The notes below the pieces were generated by a model that worked only from the letters and a program-made list of their open reading frames with translations, did not search any database and was not told the DNA's origin. From Glebionis coronaria (lineage: Eukaryota; Streptophyta; Magnoliopsida; Asterales; Asteraceae), in assembly GCA_025667525.1 (NCBI GenBank), contig CM046878.1, positions 396,928,974 through 396,992,973 on the forward strand: a stretch of DNA of 64,000 nucleotides, given 5' to 3'. Positions 24,975 through 35,281 of the stretch are shown here, one piece after another; positions within the stretch are counted from its first letter, which is position 1, and each line of letters opens with the position of its first letter. The position numbers and the translations under genes are program-made.

Positions 24975-26573
24975 TGTAGAAACTAGAAGGGGGGGGGGGG
25001 GTGAATAGTTTCTCTTCGATTGGTGACCAAATTAAAATTACTTTCAATTTGGTTTGTATCAAAACTATCTTTTACTTGAGGCTAAGTTGCATAATGATTA
25101 GGTTCAATTGAAATGCACTAGCAAGGATAATAAGCAAATATAATGATAATAGAATAAGTAAAGAGTAAGGAAGGAGACAACCTAGTGGGAAGACACCAAG
25201 ATTTATAGTGGTTCGACAACGAGGCTCTATCCTCGTTTCTACTCCACTCCTCGAGTTCACCTACTCGAGATTTCCCCTATATCCACAAGCTCCCTTCTCG
25301 GCGGAGAAAACCTTACATCGTTGCTTACATTATTTTCCGACACTAAGCTAAATGTCGAGACCTAATCTTTAGCTAGGACCAATCTACACGACGTTGCCTA
25401 CTTCACAATTTAACGACACAAGGCTAGATGTCGGGTTCTAATCTTAAGGTAGAACCAATCTTCACGACGTTGCCTACTTCACCATTTTACGACACAAGGC
25501 TAGATGTCGAGTTCTAATCGAAAGCTAGAACCAATCTTCACGACTCTTCACATTGAAGCTAAGTGAGAACTTCACACAACACAACTACTAATCACTTTAA
25601 AGTTTAGTGAGAACTCACAAGACACAACCACATCACTTTATAGTTTAGTGAGAACTCCTAATCAAATCTATTACAACTCAACTAGACTTATCAAAGTACA
25701 CACATGTAGCTTGGATTTACACAACACAAATCCAAGCAAACACATATGCAATGGATGTACACAACAAATCCAAGTATCCACAAATAACTTGGATGAACAC
25801 AACTAGTCCAAGTATTCATAAATACATTGGATTGACCTAAAACAAAAAAAGGTATTATGATGAATATGACTAGTTCATAGATTCATCTTTATCACTACAC
25901 TAGTGAGTGAGTGATCTTCTTATTGGACATGGTAAAGGAGGGGATCAAGAGGATAATCATATGTAAACATCCTTAACAATTTAAGTGATCATTTACTAAA
26001 GATTATGCTATAGAAAATAGAAAGAGGGCTGAGAAAAATGTCCAAGAGGCTTGCTGGAAAATGAGATTTGACCCACTATTTAAAGGAGACAAAGTTACAA
26101 CGGATCTATAACGGCTACTGTGCGCGGTACCTTATCTCACCCCGCGGTACCATATCGCTAAGGTACCGCGTAGGTACTTAAGGTACCGCCACTAGACTCC
26201 GCTCCGTTTTTTGTCTTTTAGTGGGGTGGGAATATCTGAGGTATTTGAACCCTTCAAAAGATATTCTAATAGCATTTGGAATATGCCATTTTCAAATTTT
26301 CATTTTCCATTTTAATAAAACATTTTCTAAAAAAGAAAGTTTATTAAAAAGTCTTTTGTCTTATTAACAAAAGTGAGTTTTAAGGATAATCATTTTGATG
26401 ATCACTAAGTATGATCAAGAAAGGTTAGTGATATGATTATTACCTTGATGATAGTGTTAGTTAAATAATTCATTTTATGTTTTACACTAAATGTGTTGTA
26501 TGGTTTGTTGTGATCAAAACTAAGAAAGATTAGTTAACACTAATAATGTTTTTAGGCATCAATTGCATTAACA
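24975..26573 (-). repeat. 3' LTR of element B (1599 bp)
   Basis: The complete LTR, on the left of this minus-strand element. It differs from the right LTR at roughly 25 positions (about 1.6%). One difference is a run of 13 G at 24989-25001 against six in the sister copy. It includes tandem degenerate segments around 25310-25540 (GACACAAGGCTAGATGTCG with TTCACGACGTTGCCTACTTC) and one copy of the cassette. Confidence 0.95.
26122..26190 (-). promoter_or_regulatory. Repeat cassette in B's 3' LTR
   Basis: About 69 bp with four GGTACC words. On the minus strand two read GGTACCTTA, then two read in the inverted sense (TATGGTACC, TAAGGTACC), giving dyad symmetry with CGCGG ends. It lies about 40 bp upstream, in transcription sense, of the LTR TATA region (TTTAAATAG here, intact CTATAAATAG in the sister LTR). 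Confidence 0.75.
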
Positions 26574-26590
26574 ATCTCCCCCTTTTTCAT
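26574..26590 (-). other. Polypurine tract of element B
   Basis: The minus strand reads AAAAAGGGGGAGAT directly before the 3' LTR, as expected for plus-strand priming. It also fixes the element's orientation. Confidence 0.8.
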
Positions 26591-27307
26591 TACGAAAAAC
26601 GATAAACTCATTTACGTAGAAACACAAACTATGGAATTATTAACTAGTTTATCACTATCATTTCTCCCCCTTTGTCGTAGCAAAAAGGTTAGCAAAAGTC
26701 TCTGAAGAACATCGAACTTTGCTAGTAGCTCCCCCTTGGTGGTTGCTCCCCCTTGCTTGGGGTACCAAGTTTGTGAGCTAAGATGACATGCTACACAAAG
26801 GTTAGTAGAAAGGAAAGAAACACCAATGTATATATGATCACTACCTACTAAGTAACTTGAGAGGGAGAAAGAGAAGAAATCTCAAATTAGAAGCAAGTAT
26901 TTTGCTAAGTATGTCCAAGGAGGTAATTGACAAAATCAAACTTCAATCCAATGAAGATGATAAGCTTGTCAATGGGTTAAAGCTTTAGAATTGATAGAAT
27001 CACCCATAAGCAATTGTAAAAAATTTAACCAAGATCAACTCAAAATAGAACTAATGAAATAGCACATAAATAACACAAAGGTTAAAAAAAAATACAACAA
27101 AGAAGATAGTCATACACATAGTATGAGTATCTAAAAGTAATAAATATGGAAAATAAACCACTAAGCATAAGCTAGTCTAATAGTGATATTTTCCAAGATT
27201 GCTAAAAATAAACTAAAACTAAAAAGACGACGATGCATCATTCGAAGTTTTGTCCACCGGAACGGAAACTTGAATAGGAGGTCGAGTGAGGAGGAATTCA
27301 AGAAAAT
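26591..27307 (-). other. 3' untranslated interior of element B
   Basis: AT-rich, without a supported ORF. It lies between the last B ORF and the polypurine tract. Confidence 0.5.
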
Positions 27308-27518
27308 TTAACTTCTGATACACATGAGAAAGTTCAATTTGTTGAAATCGGCAACAATCACACGAGGATCCATGATGCAACACAAAATCGTTTTATGGGG
27401 GTATGGCATCAAACTTAGGGTTTGGTGGTGGTGGGGTAAAGGGTTTGGGAGTGTTATCACAATGCCTTGTGAGGTTTGGGAAGGTTGAAAGGTCATTGAG
27501 TTGGGGGGTATTGAAGGA

Positions 27519-27845
27519 TTATGGTTGTGGTGGAACATTTTCTTTTGCTCCAGTGATGGGATTTATGGTGTAAGTCTCATTCCAATACTTGATTGGAGAG
27601 AAGGTAGGGTGTTTGGGTGGTTTGGACGAAGATGGTTCATTCTTCTTAACCCAAACGGGTCGAACCGAGATTTTCGGTTTCTTTGAAAGCTTGGATGAGG
27701 AAGCTTTGGGTGAGAGGGGTTGTGACAAGGAAATGTCAAGGTTAGGAATGTAGGAGTTAGGCATTGTGAGAGTGTGAGAATGATATCTCAAGGTTATGTG
27801 AGAATGAATTCTCAAGGTTGGGAAGGTGTGAGAATGAAATCTCAA
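27519..27845 (-). CDS. Unidentified Ser/Pro/His-rich ORF of element B (108 aa)
   Basis: The first half is a run of related short units (RFHSHTFPTL, RIHSHITL, RYHSHTL). These come from a degenerate 30-bp repeat (ATTCTCAAGGTTRKG-like, 27778-27850). The second half is Ser/Lys/Pro-rich and ends TGAKENVPPQP. After the stop, the same frame continues with more proline-rich sequence to about 27370, so the original product may have been longer. The ATG is about 155 bp downstream of cassette 28001-28068. No known domain; possibly not a real protein. Confidence 0.35.
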   Translation of the reverse strand: MRFHSHTFPTLRIHSHITLRYHSHTLTMPNSYIPNLDISLSQPLSPKASSSKLSKKPKISVRPVWVKKNEPSSSKPPKHPTFSPIKYWNETYTINPITGAKENVPPQP

Positions 27846-28000
27846 GGTTAGGGTATAAGTAAAATGTAATCAAGGTAAAAATTTGAATACAAAATGTGTA
27901 GTGTCAAGGATTGTTTAGTCAATTTGAGTAAACAAGGAATCTTAACTGGGAATAGGGTTTTACAAGTTTTGACCAAAAAATCGTCAAAAGCCACTTTCTG

Positions 28001-28068
28001 GCCGCGGTACCTTATAGGGGTCGGCGGTTCCATATCACTAAGGAACCGCGGGTCTTTAAGGAACCGCG
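28001..28068 (-). promoter_or_regulatory. Repeat cassette in B, upstream of the 108-aa ORF
   Basis: Minus-strand order: CGCGGTTCCTTA, CGCGGTTCCTTA, TATGGAACCGCC, TAAGGTACCGCGG. Same four-word dyad layout as the LTR copy, with some GGTACC replaced by GGTTCC. Ends about 155 bp before the ATG at 27845. Confidence 0.75.
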
Positions 28069-28511
28069 TCCAGTGGACTTTAAACCATGTTTTTCCTGGG
28101 TTTTGGGAAAAACTAAGACTTTTTCAAAAAGTTGCAAATCTTGGAATTTTACCTCTATTAGAACCAAAATATGCTAGGGTTGCATAAAGCAACACATTCA
28201 CAAAGAATGTCTTGACAAAGGGTGACAAAATAATTTAGATATCATTTTGAACTAATTTTAGTCAAGTTTAGGGGTTGTGATAGATTTAGATTCAATTTTA
28301 ATTTCAAATTAAAGTTGATTAGTGTGCACAAAAGGATAGAATCACACAAAGCTAAATCCATAAGTCAACAACATGAAACATTCATTAATGAGGAAAGTAC
28401 AAAGATAAATAAAGACTAACTAATACATAGCTAGCTTAATATTAAATCTAGATAAGTAGTTTTCTTAGGCTTAGTTTTGTTGAAAAACTCTTATTAAAAG
28501 AACTCCATCAT

Positions 28512-29210
28512 TCATCTCCTAGGAGGAGGCATGGAGAACAAGGCAAGCAAGAAGTCTTGCCAACCCCTATGTAGTCCATACATATCCATCCTTAGGTTAT
28601 GGATGAGGAAGTGGTTGTAGAGACAACATGGACATCTAGGACCATGAGTTTGTTGAAACCCAAAGTAAGGATCACCCAAGAGGAGGGAAAGAGGGACACC
28701 CAAAATTGGGATGTTTGAGTTGGGTGGAGGTGGAGGAGGCAAGTTCTCCAAGGGTGATGTGGGTGAAAGTGGAGGCATGTTCCCCAAAGGGGAAATGGGT
28801 GAGTGTGGAGGTAAATCCTCCAAGGTTGGTGAAATGGGTGAGTTGTGAGGGGTAAATGGTGAAGTCACCAAAGTGTCATCAAAGTCATTCCCAAAAGGAA
28901 TGCTTTGGATAGGTTGAGGTTGTCTGGTCACTTCCAAGGGTGCACTTGGAGTGAAGGGTGAAGAAAGCTCATTCATTCTAGAGGTGAATGAAGAGGAGGT
29001 AGAACAAAGGGAGTGGTTAGTACCATGGGTGGATGAAGTCTTGCATGGTGCAAGAGGTGGGGAAGGTGATGAAGAAATGAGGATAGGAGCATTCTCATTC
29101 TTAGGTGTGTGGAAAGGTGAGGAGTTAGGCTCAGCTACCTTAACCCTTATTTTGATTGTTTTCCTTGGGGTGGAGGTCTTGGAAGTGTTTGAGGTTTTGG
29201 TACACACCAT
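28512..29210 (-). CDS. Unidentified proline/serine-rich ORF of element B (232 aa)
   Basis: Residues 1-30 are Thr/Lys-rich. Residues 40-170 are Ser/Pro-rich with three or four near-repeats of PPHSPISPLGNMPPLSPTSP type, built on a 36-bp DNA repeat (about 28735-28850). The C-terminal 60 residues are ordered-looking: FGFQQTHGPRCPCCLYNHFL, then HNLRMDMYGLHRGWQDFLLA. The CPCC followed by H could bind metal. The frame is intact and begins at an ATG in fair context (ACCATGG) about 245 bp downstream of cassette 29454-29522. Function unknown; no match I can name. Confidence 0.5.
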   Translation of the reverse strand: MVCTKTSNTSKTSTPRKTIKIRVKVAEPNSSPFHTPKNENAPILISSSPSPPLAPCKTSSTHGTNHSLCSTSSSFTSRMNELSSPFTPSAPLEVTRQPQPIQSIPFGNDFDDTLVTSPFTPHNSPISPTLEDLPPHSPISPLGNMPPLSPTSPLENLPPPPPPNSNIPILGVPLSLLLGDPYFGFQQTHGPRCPCCLYNHFLIHNLRMDMYGLHRGWQDFLLALFSMPPPRR

Positions 29211-29453
29211 GGTTGATTAGGGTGGTTTAAGGTTTAGGGAAGTATGTTTGATGTGTGAAGAGCATGGCAAACAAGGTGGGTTTAAATGGGTGAGGGGATG
29301 ATCCAAACTAGTAATGGGTTAAAATCATTTTAGGTGAATAATGAATTTAGGTAACCTAGTTTAGGAAATGTGCAGTTTATTACTGAAAATCATGCAAGGT
29401 TTACACAAAATTAAGAAAACAGTGTAAAGCAAAGATGCTGTCGTGCACAGTGA

Positions 29454-29522
29454 CCGGCGGTTCCTTATCTAGGACCAGTGGTACCTTATCGATAAGGAAC
29501 CGCGGGTCGATATGGAACCGCG
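29454..29522 (-). promoter_or_regulatory. Repeat cassette in B, upstream of the 232-aa ORF
   Basis: Minus-strand order: CGCGGTTCCATA, CGCGGTTCCTTATCGATAAG, GGTACCACTGG, GATAAGGAACCGCC. The centre is a near-perfect palindrome around TATCGATA. About 28 bases of the centre are identical to cassette 31536-31594. Confidence 0.8.
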
Positions 29523-29784
29523 ACCAGAAGGTTTTCAAAAATTTCCCTTCCTAGTTTTTTCCCAAAAGTTTCACAAGCCAAAGTTAACTACAGATCATAA
29601 TCTAATAAGCTAACTATCAAAAGGCATGCACAAAGCTATGTAAATCACAAACATCATTGCATAAGTAACATTTAGGATCAAAGAAAATGATAATCCAAGC
29701 ATAAGTTAATACATAACCAAATGAAGAGAAGAAAGACATGAAATCATCTTGGATGAGTGTTGCAAGTTATCATGAGCAAAATAT

Positions 29785-30846
29785 CTAATTCCTTGATTCA
29801 CTTCTGAGGCGTTCTCGAAGAAGATGATTGAGATAAAATTGATAATCGGAATCAATTTCATGGAATGAAGAAGTTGAGATAGAAGAAGTCATGAAGTTGA
29901 AGAAATTGGAAGGAGGATTGCTAAAAGACTCTTCTTGAGAAGTGTTTTCGACTTGACTTGAGTTCACATTGATCTCGGGTGAAATGTTCCCTTGAATGGG
30001 AGACATGACACGATCAACGGAGAGATAAGGTGACGAGAGAAGAGATGGAAAGTCAATGAGGACTCTTCTAAGAAGACGAGAGAGAAGCATTCTGTAGGGA
30101 AGACTTGACTCAGACTCAAGAAGAACAGATCCGATTCTTCTAGGTATGAAAAATGCGAGATTGTAAGGAGTTGTTGTAGCAACACAATACAACATATGTG
30201 CAAGACAAGCGGGTATTAAGTCCCGATTCTCATCTAGACACATTGCATTTTCCCTAATGATTTCGGCCCAAGGAATCATGAAATCATTAAGATCGCTAGT
30301 AAGTAATTCCCAAAGGGAGAGATTTCGAACAAATCTTTGAGATTTACTAAGAATAGGATGTTCACGAGGTTTAGAGATGACATGAATGATGTCCGAAGAT
30401 GATGGAGGCATAGTCACATAATGAGCATCAATAGGGGCCGATTCTAAATAGTTAATACTCCAAGCATCGGTGAATCGACATTGACCATTAGATGGCACTC
30501 CAAGAATATCACCAAATTCTTCAAGAGTGTAAATAATGATTTTCCCCATAATGGAAAATCGTATAGACAAACCATTATTGATGCTTATCAATGTGAATGA
30601 GCTAAAGAACTCCATAAGAAACGAAGGAAATATTGGCTCATTAATATCAAGAAGACAATCAAACCCAATAGACTTAAACATGGCACGAATAAACTCATTT
30701 GCGAAAGAGGAACAAACAATGCGTCCTTCATGAAAACAACGATGTTCAAGAGACTTAGACGAGTTTTTGAGAGAGTGAATCAAATAAGGGTAAGAGGGCA
30801 TGTATGCTCGTGTTCGTTCGTGATCTTTTTGATATCTTGAAGACAT
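29785..30846 (-). CDS. 353-aa ORF of element B, retrotransposon-associated protein of unknown role
   Basis: The longest intact frame in B. Residues 1-60 are basic and polar. About 60-280 look like a folded, mostly helical domain with FIRAMFKSIGFDCLLDIN, IIIYTLEEFGDILGVPSNGQ and FMIPWAEIIRENAMCLD, then LIPACLAHMLYCVATTTPYN. The order (an upstream beta/alpha part, LGVP-like motif, later helical block) resembles the plant retrotransposon-associated domain often called putative plant transposon protein. Residues 285-330 are Ser/Asn-rich linker and the tail ends LRERLRSESRN. No protease, RT or zinc-finger residues. A 5' leader with a candidate intron (31341-30856) and a cassette lie upstream. The family call is tentative. 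Confidence 0.6.
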   Translation of the reverse strand: MSSRYQKDHERTRAYMPSYPYLIHSLKNSSKSLEHRCFHEGRIVCSSFANEFIRAMFKSIGFDCLLDINEPIFPSFLMEFFSSFTLISINNGLSIRFSIMGKIIIYTLEEFGDILGVPSNGQCRFTDAWSINYLESAPIDAHYVTMPPSSSDIIHVISKPREHPILSKSQRFVRNLSLWELLTSDLNDFMIPWAEIIRENAMCLDENRDLIPACLAHMLYCVATTTPYNLAFFIPRRIGSVLLESESSLPYRMLLSRLLRRVLIDFPSLLSSPYLSVDRVMSPIQGNISPEINVNSSQVENTSQEESFSNPPSNFFNFMTSSISTSSFHEIDSDYQFYLNHLLRERLRSESRN

Positions 30847-30855
30847 GACAAGTAC

Positions 30856-31341
30856 CTAAACACGAAAAACAATCTTTCCAATCACTCATATGAGAATCAA
30901 AAGGAAAACGAAAAATGAAAATGTGTTATATCAATTTCTTGACAAACATAGGATTGAATCCATATCATTTTCATGTTCACAATGTGTCTATTCCATCATT
31001 AACCAAGAACACGTGATCTATGTTAGATCAACAATGGATTAGAACATTGGTTTTTCAAAACAAGGTTTTTAGGTAAGCATTAACAATGTCATTACCTACT
31101 TGTTCATGGGTTCATCTCAAATCCATCATTTAACCAAAATCATTTAGCCTAAATTCGGATTTGTTCTACAAGTGGGTTTTAGTGATATCTTAATGAATAT
31201 CAACCTAAGGAATCATAGTAAGATTACCATGTCCATCCACATTCCTATTAAGGTTTTAATTCAATTTCAATTTTAAAAATCCCCAATTATGAAAGGATGA
31301 ACCCTAGAACAAAATAGATGAAATTGAAAGAAAATACTTAC
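30856..31341 (-). other. Candidate 5'-leader intron of the 353-aa ORF
   Basis: The minus strand shows GTAAGTATTTTC at 31341 and a T-rich tract ending GTTTAG at 30856, ten bases before the ATG at 30846. Upstream of the donor is a CT-rich leader (AGTCTCTCTCTCCC, about 31470) typical of plant 5' UTRs. Together this looks like a self-contained gene with its own promoter. Confidence 0.5.
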
Positions 31342-31535
31342 AATTAATTGATGTTAGATGAAGGATGAGTGAAACCCACAACTTGGAATCAATTAATTTG
31401 AGTGATTGAAGGTTTTGGAAGCTTCAACAATGGTGGAAAAGGTAAAACCCGTCGGCTGTGTGTTTTTGGGAGAGAGAGACTTTGGTTTGAAAAAGAATAA
31501 AAAAACTCAAACTGGCGCTCTGACAAAAGTTACTG

Positions 31536-31594
31536 CCCACGGTACCTTATCGATAAGGAACCGCGGGTTTGAGCCGCGGAGATAAAGAACCGCC
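31536..31594 (-). promoter_or_regulatory. Repeat cassette in B, upstream of the 353-aa ORF
   Basis: Minus-strand order: GGCGGTTCTTTAT, CCGCGGCTC, CGCGGTTCCTTATCGATAAG, GGTACCGTGG. One arm is shortened relative to the other copies. A TTTTTTTATTC TATA-like run lies about 35 bp downstream. Confidence 0.75.
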
Positions 31595-32736
31595 TACAGA
31601 GGCAGGTTTTTATCTCTGAAAAACGCCAAATTTTGAAAATCCAGTTTTTCTAAAATACTTAAAATTAAATCATGAGCCTTTTAGAATATCATTGGATCAT
31701 CATAACACTAAGCAATATGCCTTAATGAAGGATTACGAGTTAAATCAAGATCGAAAAGAACCGAAACGGACAAACGACTACTCGTAGCAAAACGACTAAG
31801 TGGAGAGAAGTCAAGAGAAGTGAATCAAGACTAGGATCAATGCTCAAGGGATTAATGACAATCTTCAAGTAGTTGTAACGAAGAGCTTGTGTCATATATA
31901 GTGGTTTACGACGTGCCTTTCCGGCGAAACGATAAACGGCTTTGGTAATGAATAAGCACAAAGCAATTATTCAAGTATGGACTTAGATCACTTTCAATAA
32001 TAGTCTTAGTCTAAACTAAAATATGAGCAAGGTATTAATTCACTTTCTCTCCCACAAAGGGCCTACTAACCGTATGGGTGCAAACCATAGAAATCATGCT
32101 TGATACTTTAAGCTTCTACTAACTCACTCTACATCACCATAGTGAGTCAAGTATCCAAGCAATGAAGGTTTGAGAGGATAAAAGAAAAGAAACACAAACC
32201 ACAAATAAATGTCAAGGAAAGGATGCCGAGAACAAGCACATAGTCAAGTAATGATCAAAAGAATGATCAAAGGACGTGTGGAAGAACGAAAGCGTACCTT
32301 GGCCACAAAAAGCAATCCATGAAGGAATAAGTGCTATGCCCAATCAATGACTATGATGAGTACTAGGTCTTCAAGGACTAGTATCATTCCCAATTATCTT
32401 GGTATCATCATTCAAAGATGTTAAAGATCAATGAAGATGATTCTTCTAAAAGTGCAAGTAACTCAATCCATAACCAATTAATTGATTGATCTTCATGAGT
32501 ACCTACACAAAGCAAGATGCAAACTAGTAGATACATTTCAAGAGTATATCTAAAATGCATAAAGGATACTAATCTTAAGTGGGATGCAATATTATCAATT
32601 AAAAGACCTATTTTCAAAGAAAACATAGTTTTGACCAAAGAGAACTTTAGTACAACTAGATCTTCTAATTTGAGGAGACAATGGATCGATCCAAGTTTCA
32701 AAGTACAATATACTTCAAAGATCTTGAGTGACCATC
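31595..32736 (-). other. 5' untranslated interior of element B
   Basis: No supported ORF. It lies between the primer-binding site and the first cassette. Short minus-strand frames here (for example 32408-32749) show no family features. Confidence 0.5.
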
Positions 32737-32748
32737 GCTCTGATACCA
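32737..32748 (-). other. Primer-binding site of element B
   Basis: The minus strand reads TGGTATCAGAGC, complementary to the 3' end of initiator tRNA-Met, two bases inside the right LTR. This proves that the right LTR is the 5' LTR. Confidence 0.9.
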
Positions 32749-32750
32749 AT

Positions 32751-33471
32751 TGTAGAAACTAGAAGGGGGGTTGAATAGTTTCTCTTCGATTGGTGACCAA
32801 ATTAAAATTACTTTCAATTTGGTTTGTATCAAAACTATCTTTTACTTGAGGCTAAGTTGCATAATGATTAGGTTCAATTGAAATGCACTAGCAAGGATAA
32901 TAAGCAAATATAATGATAATGAAATAAGTAAAGAGTAAGGAAGGAGACAACCTAGTGGGAAGACACCAAGATTTATAGTGGTTCGACAACGAGGCTCTAT
33001 CCTCGTTTCTACTCCACTCCTCGAGTACACCTACTCGAGATTTCCACTATATCCACAAGCTCCCTTTTCGGCGGAGAAAACCTTACATCGTTGCTTACAT
33101 TATTTTCCGACACTAAGCTAAATGTCGAGACCTAATCTTTAGCTAGGACCAATCTACACGACGTTGCCTACTTCACAATTTAACGACACAAGGCTAGATG
33201 TCGGGTTCTAATCTTAAGGTAGAACCAATCTTCACGACGTTGCCTACTTCACCATTTTACGACACAAGGCTAGATGTCGAGTTCTAATCGAAAGCTAGAA
33301 CCAATCTTTACGACTCTTCACATTGAAGCTAAGTGAGAACTTCACACAACACAACTACTAATCACTTTAAAGTTTAGTGAGAACTCACAAGACACAACCA
33401 CATCACTTTATAGTTTAGTGAGAACTCCTAATCAAATCTATTACAACTCAACTAGACTTATCAAAGTACAC
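32751..33471 (-). repeat. 5' LTR of element B, inner part
   Basis: Matches 24975-25695 of the 3' LTR. Interrupted after TACAC (33467-33471) by element C and resumes at 42528. Confidence 0.95.
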
Positions 33472-35281
33472 TGATAACTAGGTTTTGACTAGGTTCAATT
33501 ATTGTTCTCGGTATCTTAACGAATTGATCTTAGTTCTCTATGTGTGACTTAGATGATCTTTGGTGAAAAAGAATATTTTTGGTTGATTTTAAATTTAAAT
33601 GCAAAGACTTAAAAGTAAAAGTGCTCTTAAAGTAAATCTAAGTCTAATTAAAATAAAGTGCGAGTATTTAAAAACGTGACTAAAATTAAAAGGCACTAAA
33701 GTAAAATGACGTAAACTTAAATCTATCTAAGGCAAACTTAAAGTGTGACTAAAACTAAGGCAAATAATCTAAAAGTGCAATTAAATAAAAGGCAAGTAAA
33801 ATAAAGTTTGAAGATAGAAATTAAAGATAAAAGCTAATAAGAACCTGAATACAGCTCATTCGGAATAAACCTTCGTTTGGAATAATCACTCGACCTAAAT
33901 GTCACCTTTGGTTGAAATGATTCTTCTTCACTTGGAATATTACCAAAGTCCTTGATCCGGAACAAACTTGTCTGAATATGTCACTTATCCAAAACAATAT
34001 TTCATTCGGAACTTGCTGATTCGGAATCTTGTAGAACTTGCCTTGATTCGGAAGATTTGGTCACCTCTTGATTCGGAACTTTCCGGATGAAGATCCTTGA
34101 TTCGGAACTTTTGAAGTTCCGAATGAAGGTCTTTGGTTCGGAGTTTTGACTTCCGAATGAGTAAGTTTGGTTCGGAACTTTTGAAGTTCCGAATGAAGTT
34201 CCTTTATTCGGAACTTGTGAAGTTCCGAATGAGTTTCCTTGATTCGGAACTTTTTGAGTTCCGAAAGAACAACCTTGGTTCGGAAGTTTTGACTTCCGAA
34301 TGAACCTTCAATCCTTCCTTGGTTCGGAACTAAATCTGGAAACACAGAAACAAGCAAAATCTTCCGAAGAACAAGGAAGGTAATACAGTAGCAGGTATAA
34401 ACAAAAAGTAATCAAAATCAAACACGCGTATCAATAAAAACAGTAACGAACCCACAAATAAGCATCAACAATCAATCAAAAACATGAAATTAAACAACTT
34501 TAACCATAATAATCAAAAACACTTTGGATCAAAATAAAAGCATGAACATGAACATAACATAAACACAACAAATCAAAGAATAAGAAAGGTAGATAAGAGA
34601 TTGACAAGATAAAGTAAAGATTGACAAGAATTAAATGAAAACTTACTTGAAATTAAATGAATTTAAGGTGCGAGACAAGGTAATTAAAATGACAATTAAT
34701 GTAAATGACAAGTAATTAAATGGTGGAAGAACTAGTGTCACCCTAGCCAACCAGAGTAAAAAGATGACTAATCTAGACTATTTATAGGGGAGACTAAAGC
34801 TTGCTTAGGAAGCTTTCTTAATTGCATACTTAGTCCCTCCTTCTTTAATCTTCTTCTTAATTGCAAGATTAGGTCCCTCCTTCTTTTAATCTTCATTAAA
34901 TGTGGACTTAAAGGACTTTTGGCTTCGGGATTTCTTTGAACTCGTCTTTAAATTCTTCAATAAATTAGACTTGAATTCTTCGGCTTTTGATAAACTTCCG
35001 TCTTTTGACTTTTTCTTCGATAAATCTTCAGAATTGGTCGTGGACTTCCGTTCTTTTTGCACTCTTGACTTCTTGACTTCGTCTTTTATCCTTTTCTTCA
35101 ATAAAAGTCCATAAATTCCCGTGAATGTCCGTGTTTTATCCATTATTCACCTTTTCATCCTAAATCACAACAAAAACACAAACCACGCATAATTCCGACA
35201 TAAAAGACATAAGATACACGTTTTGGTCCGGTTATTATTGTAGTTAAGTGGTAGAAAAGATGGGTGTTTACACACCTATCA
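33472..35281 (-). repeat. 3' LTR of element C (1810 bp)
   Basis: Plus-strand ends TGATAACTAGG and CACCTATCA. TATA box CTATAAATAG on minus at 34787-34778. Contains the TTCGGAA hairpin array. A Lys-rich 85-codon frame (35143-34886) is also in the sister LTR but is broken in solo LTR E, so it is unlikely to be a gene. Confidence 0.95.
34101..34300. repeat. TTCGGAA/TTCCGAA hairpin array in C's 3' LTR
   Basis: Six units of about 33 bp. Each is an inverted repeat, such as TTCGGAACTT facing AAGTTCCGAA with a loop of three or four bases, or TTCGGAAGT facing ACTTCCGAA. Further single TTCGGAA words lie at 33860-34090. Confidence 0.9.

Noticed and set aside
25310..25540. Spaced repeats in B's LTR as a CRISPR-like array
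   Set aside because: Only two or three degenerate units inside an LTR of a plant element; spacers are not unique sequences.
34101..34300. Heat-shock elements in the TTCGGAA array
   Set aside because: GAA and TTC words do not have the two-base spacing (GAAnnTTC) that a heat-shock element needs.
34061..34357. Repeat-peptide ORF over the TTCGGAA array
   Set aside because: The frame differs between the two LTRs after a one-base indel; it is a by-product of the DNA repeat.
34886..35143. 85-codon Lys-rich ORF in both C LTRs (also 42127-42384)
   Set aside because: Identical only because the LTRs are young copies; in solo LTR E the same region has stops and shifts in this frame.
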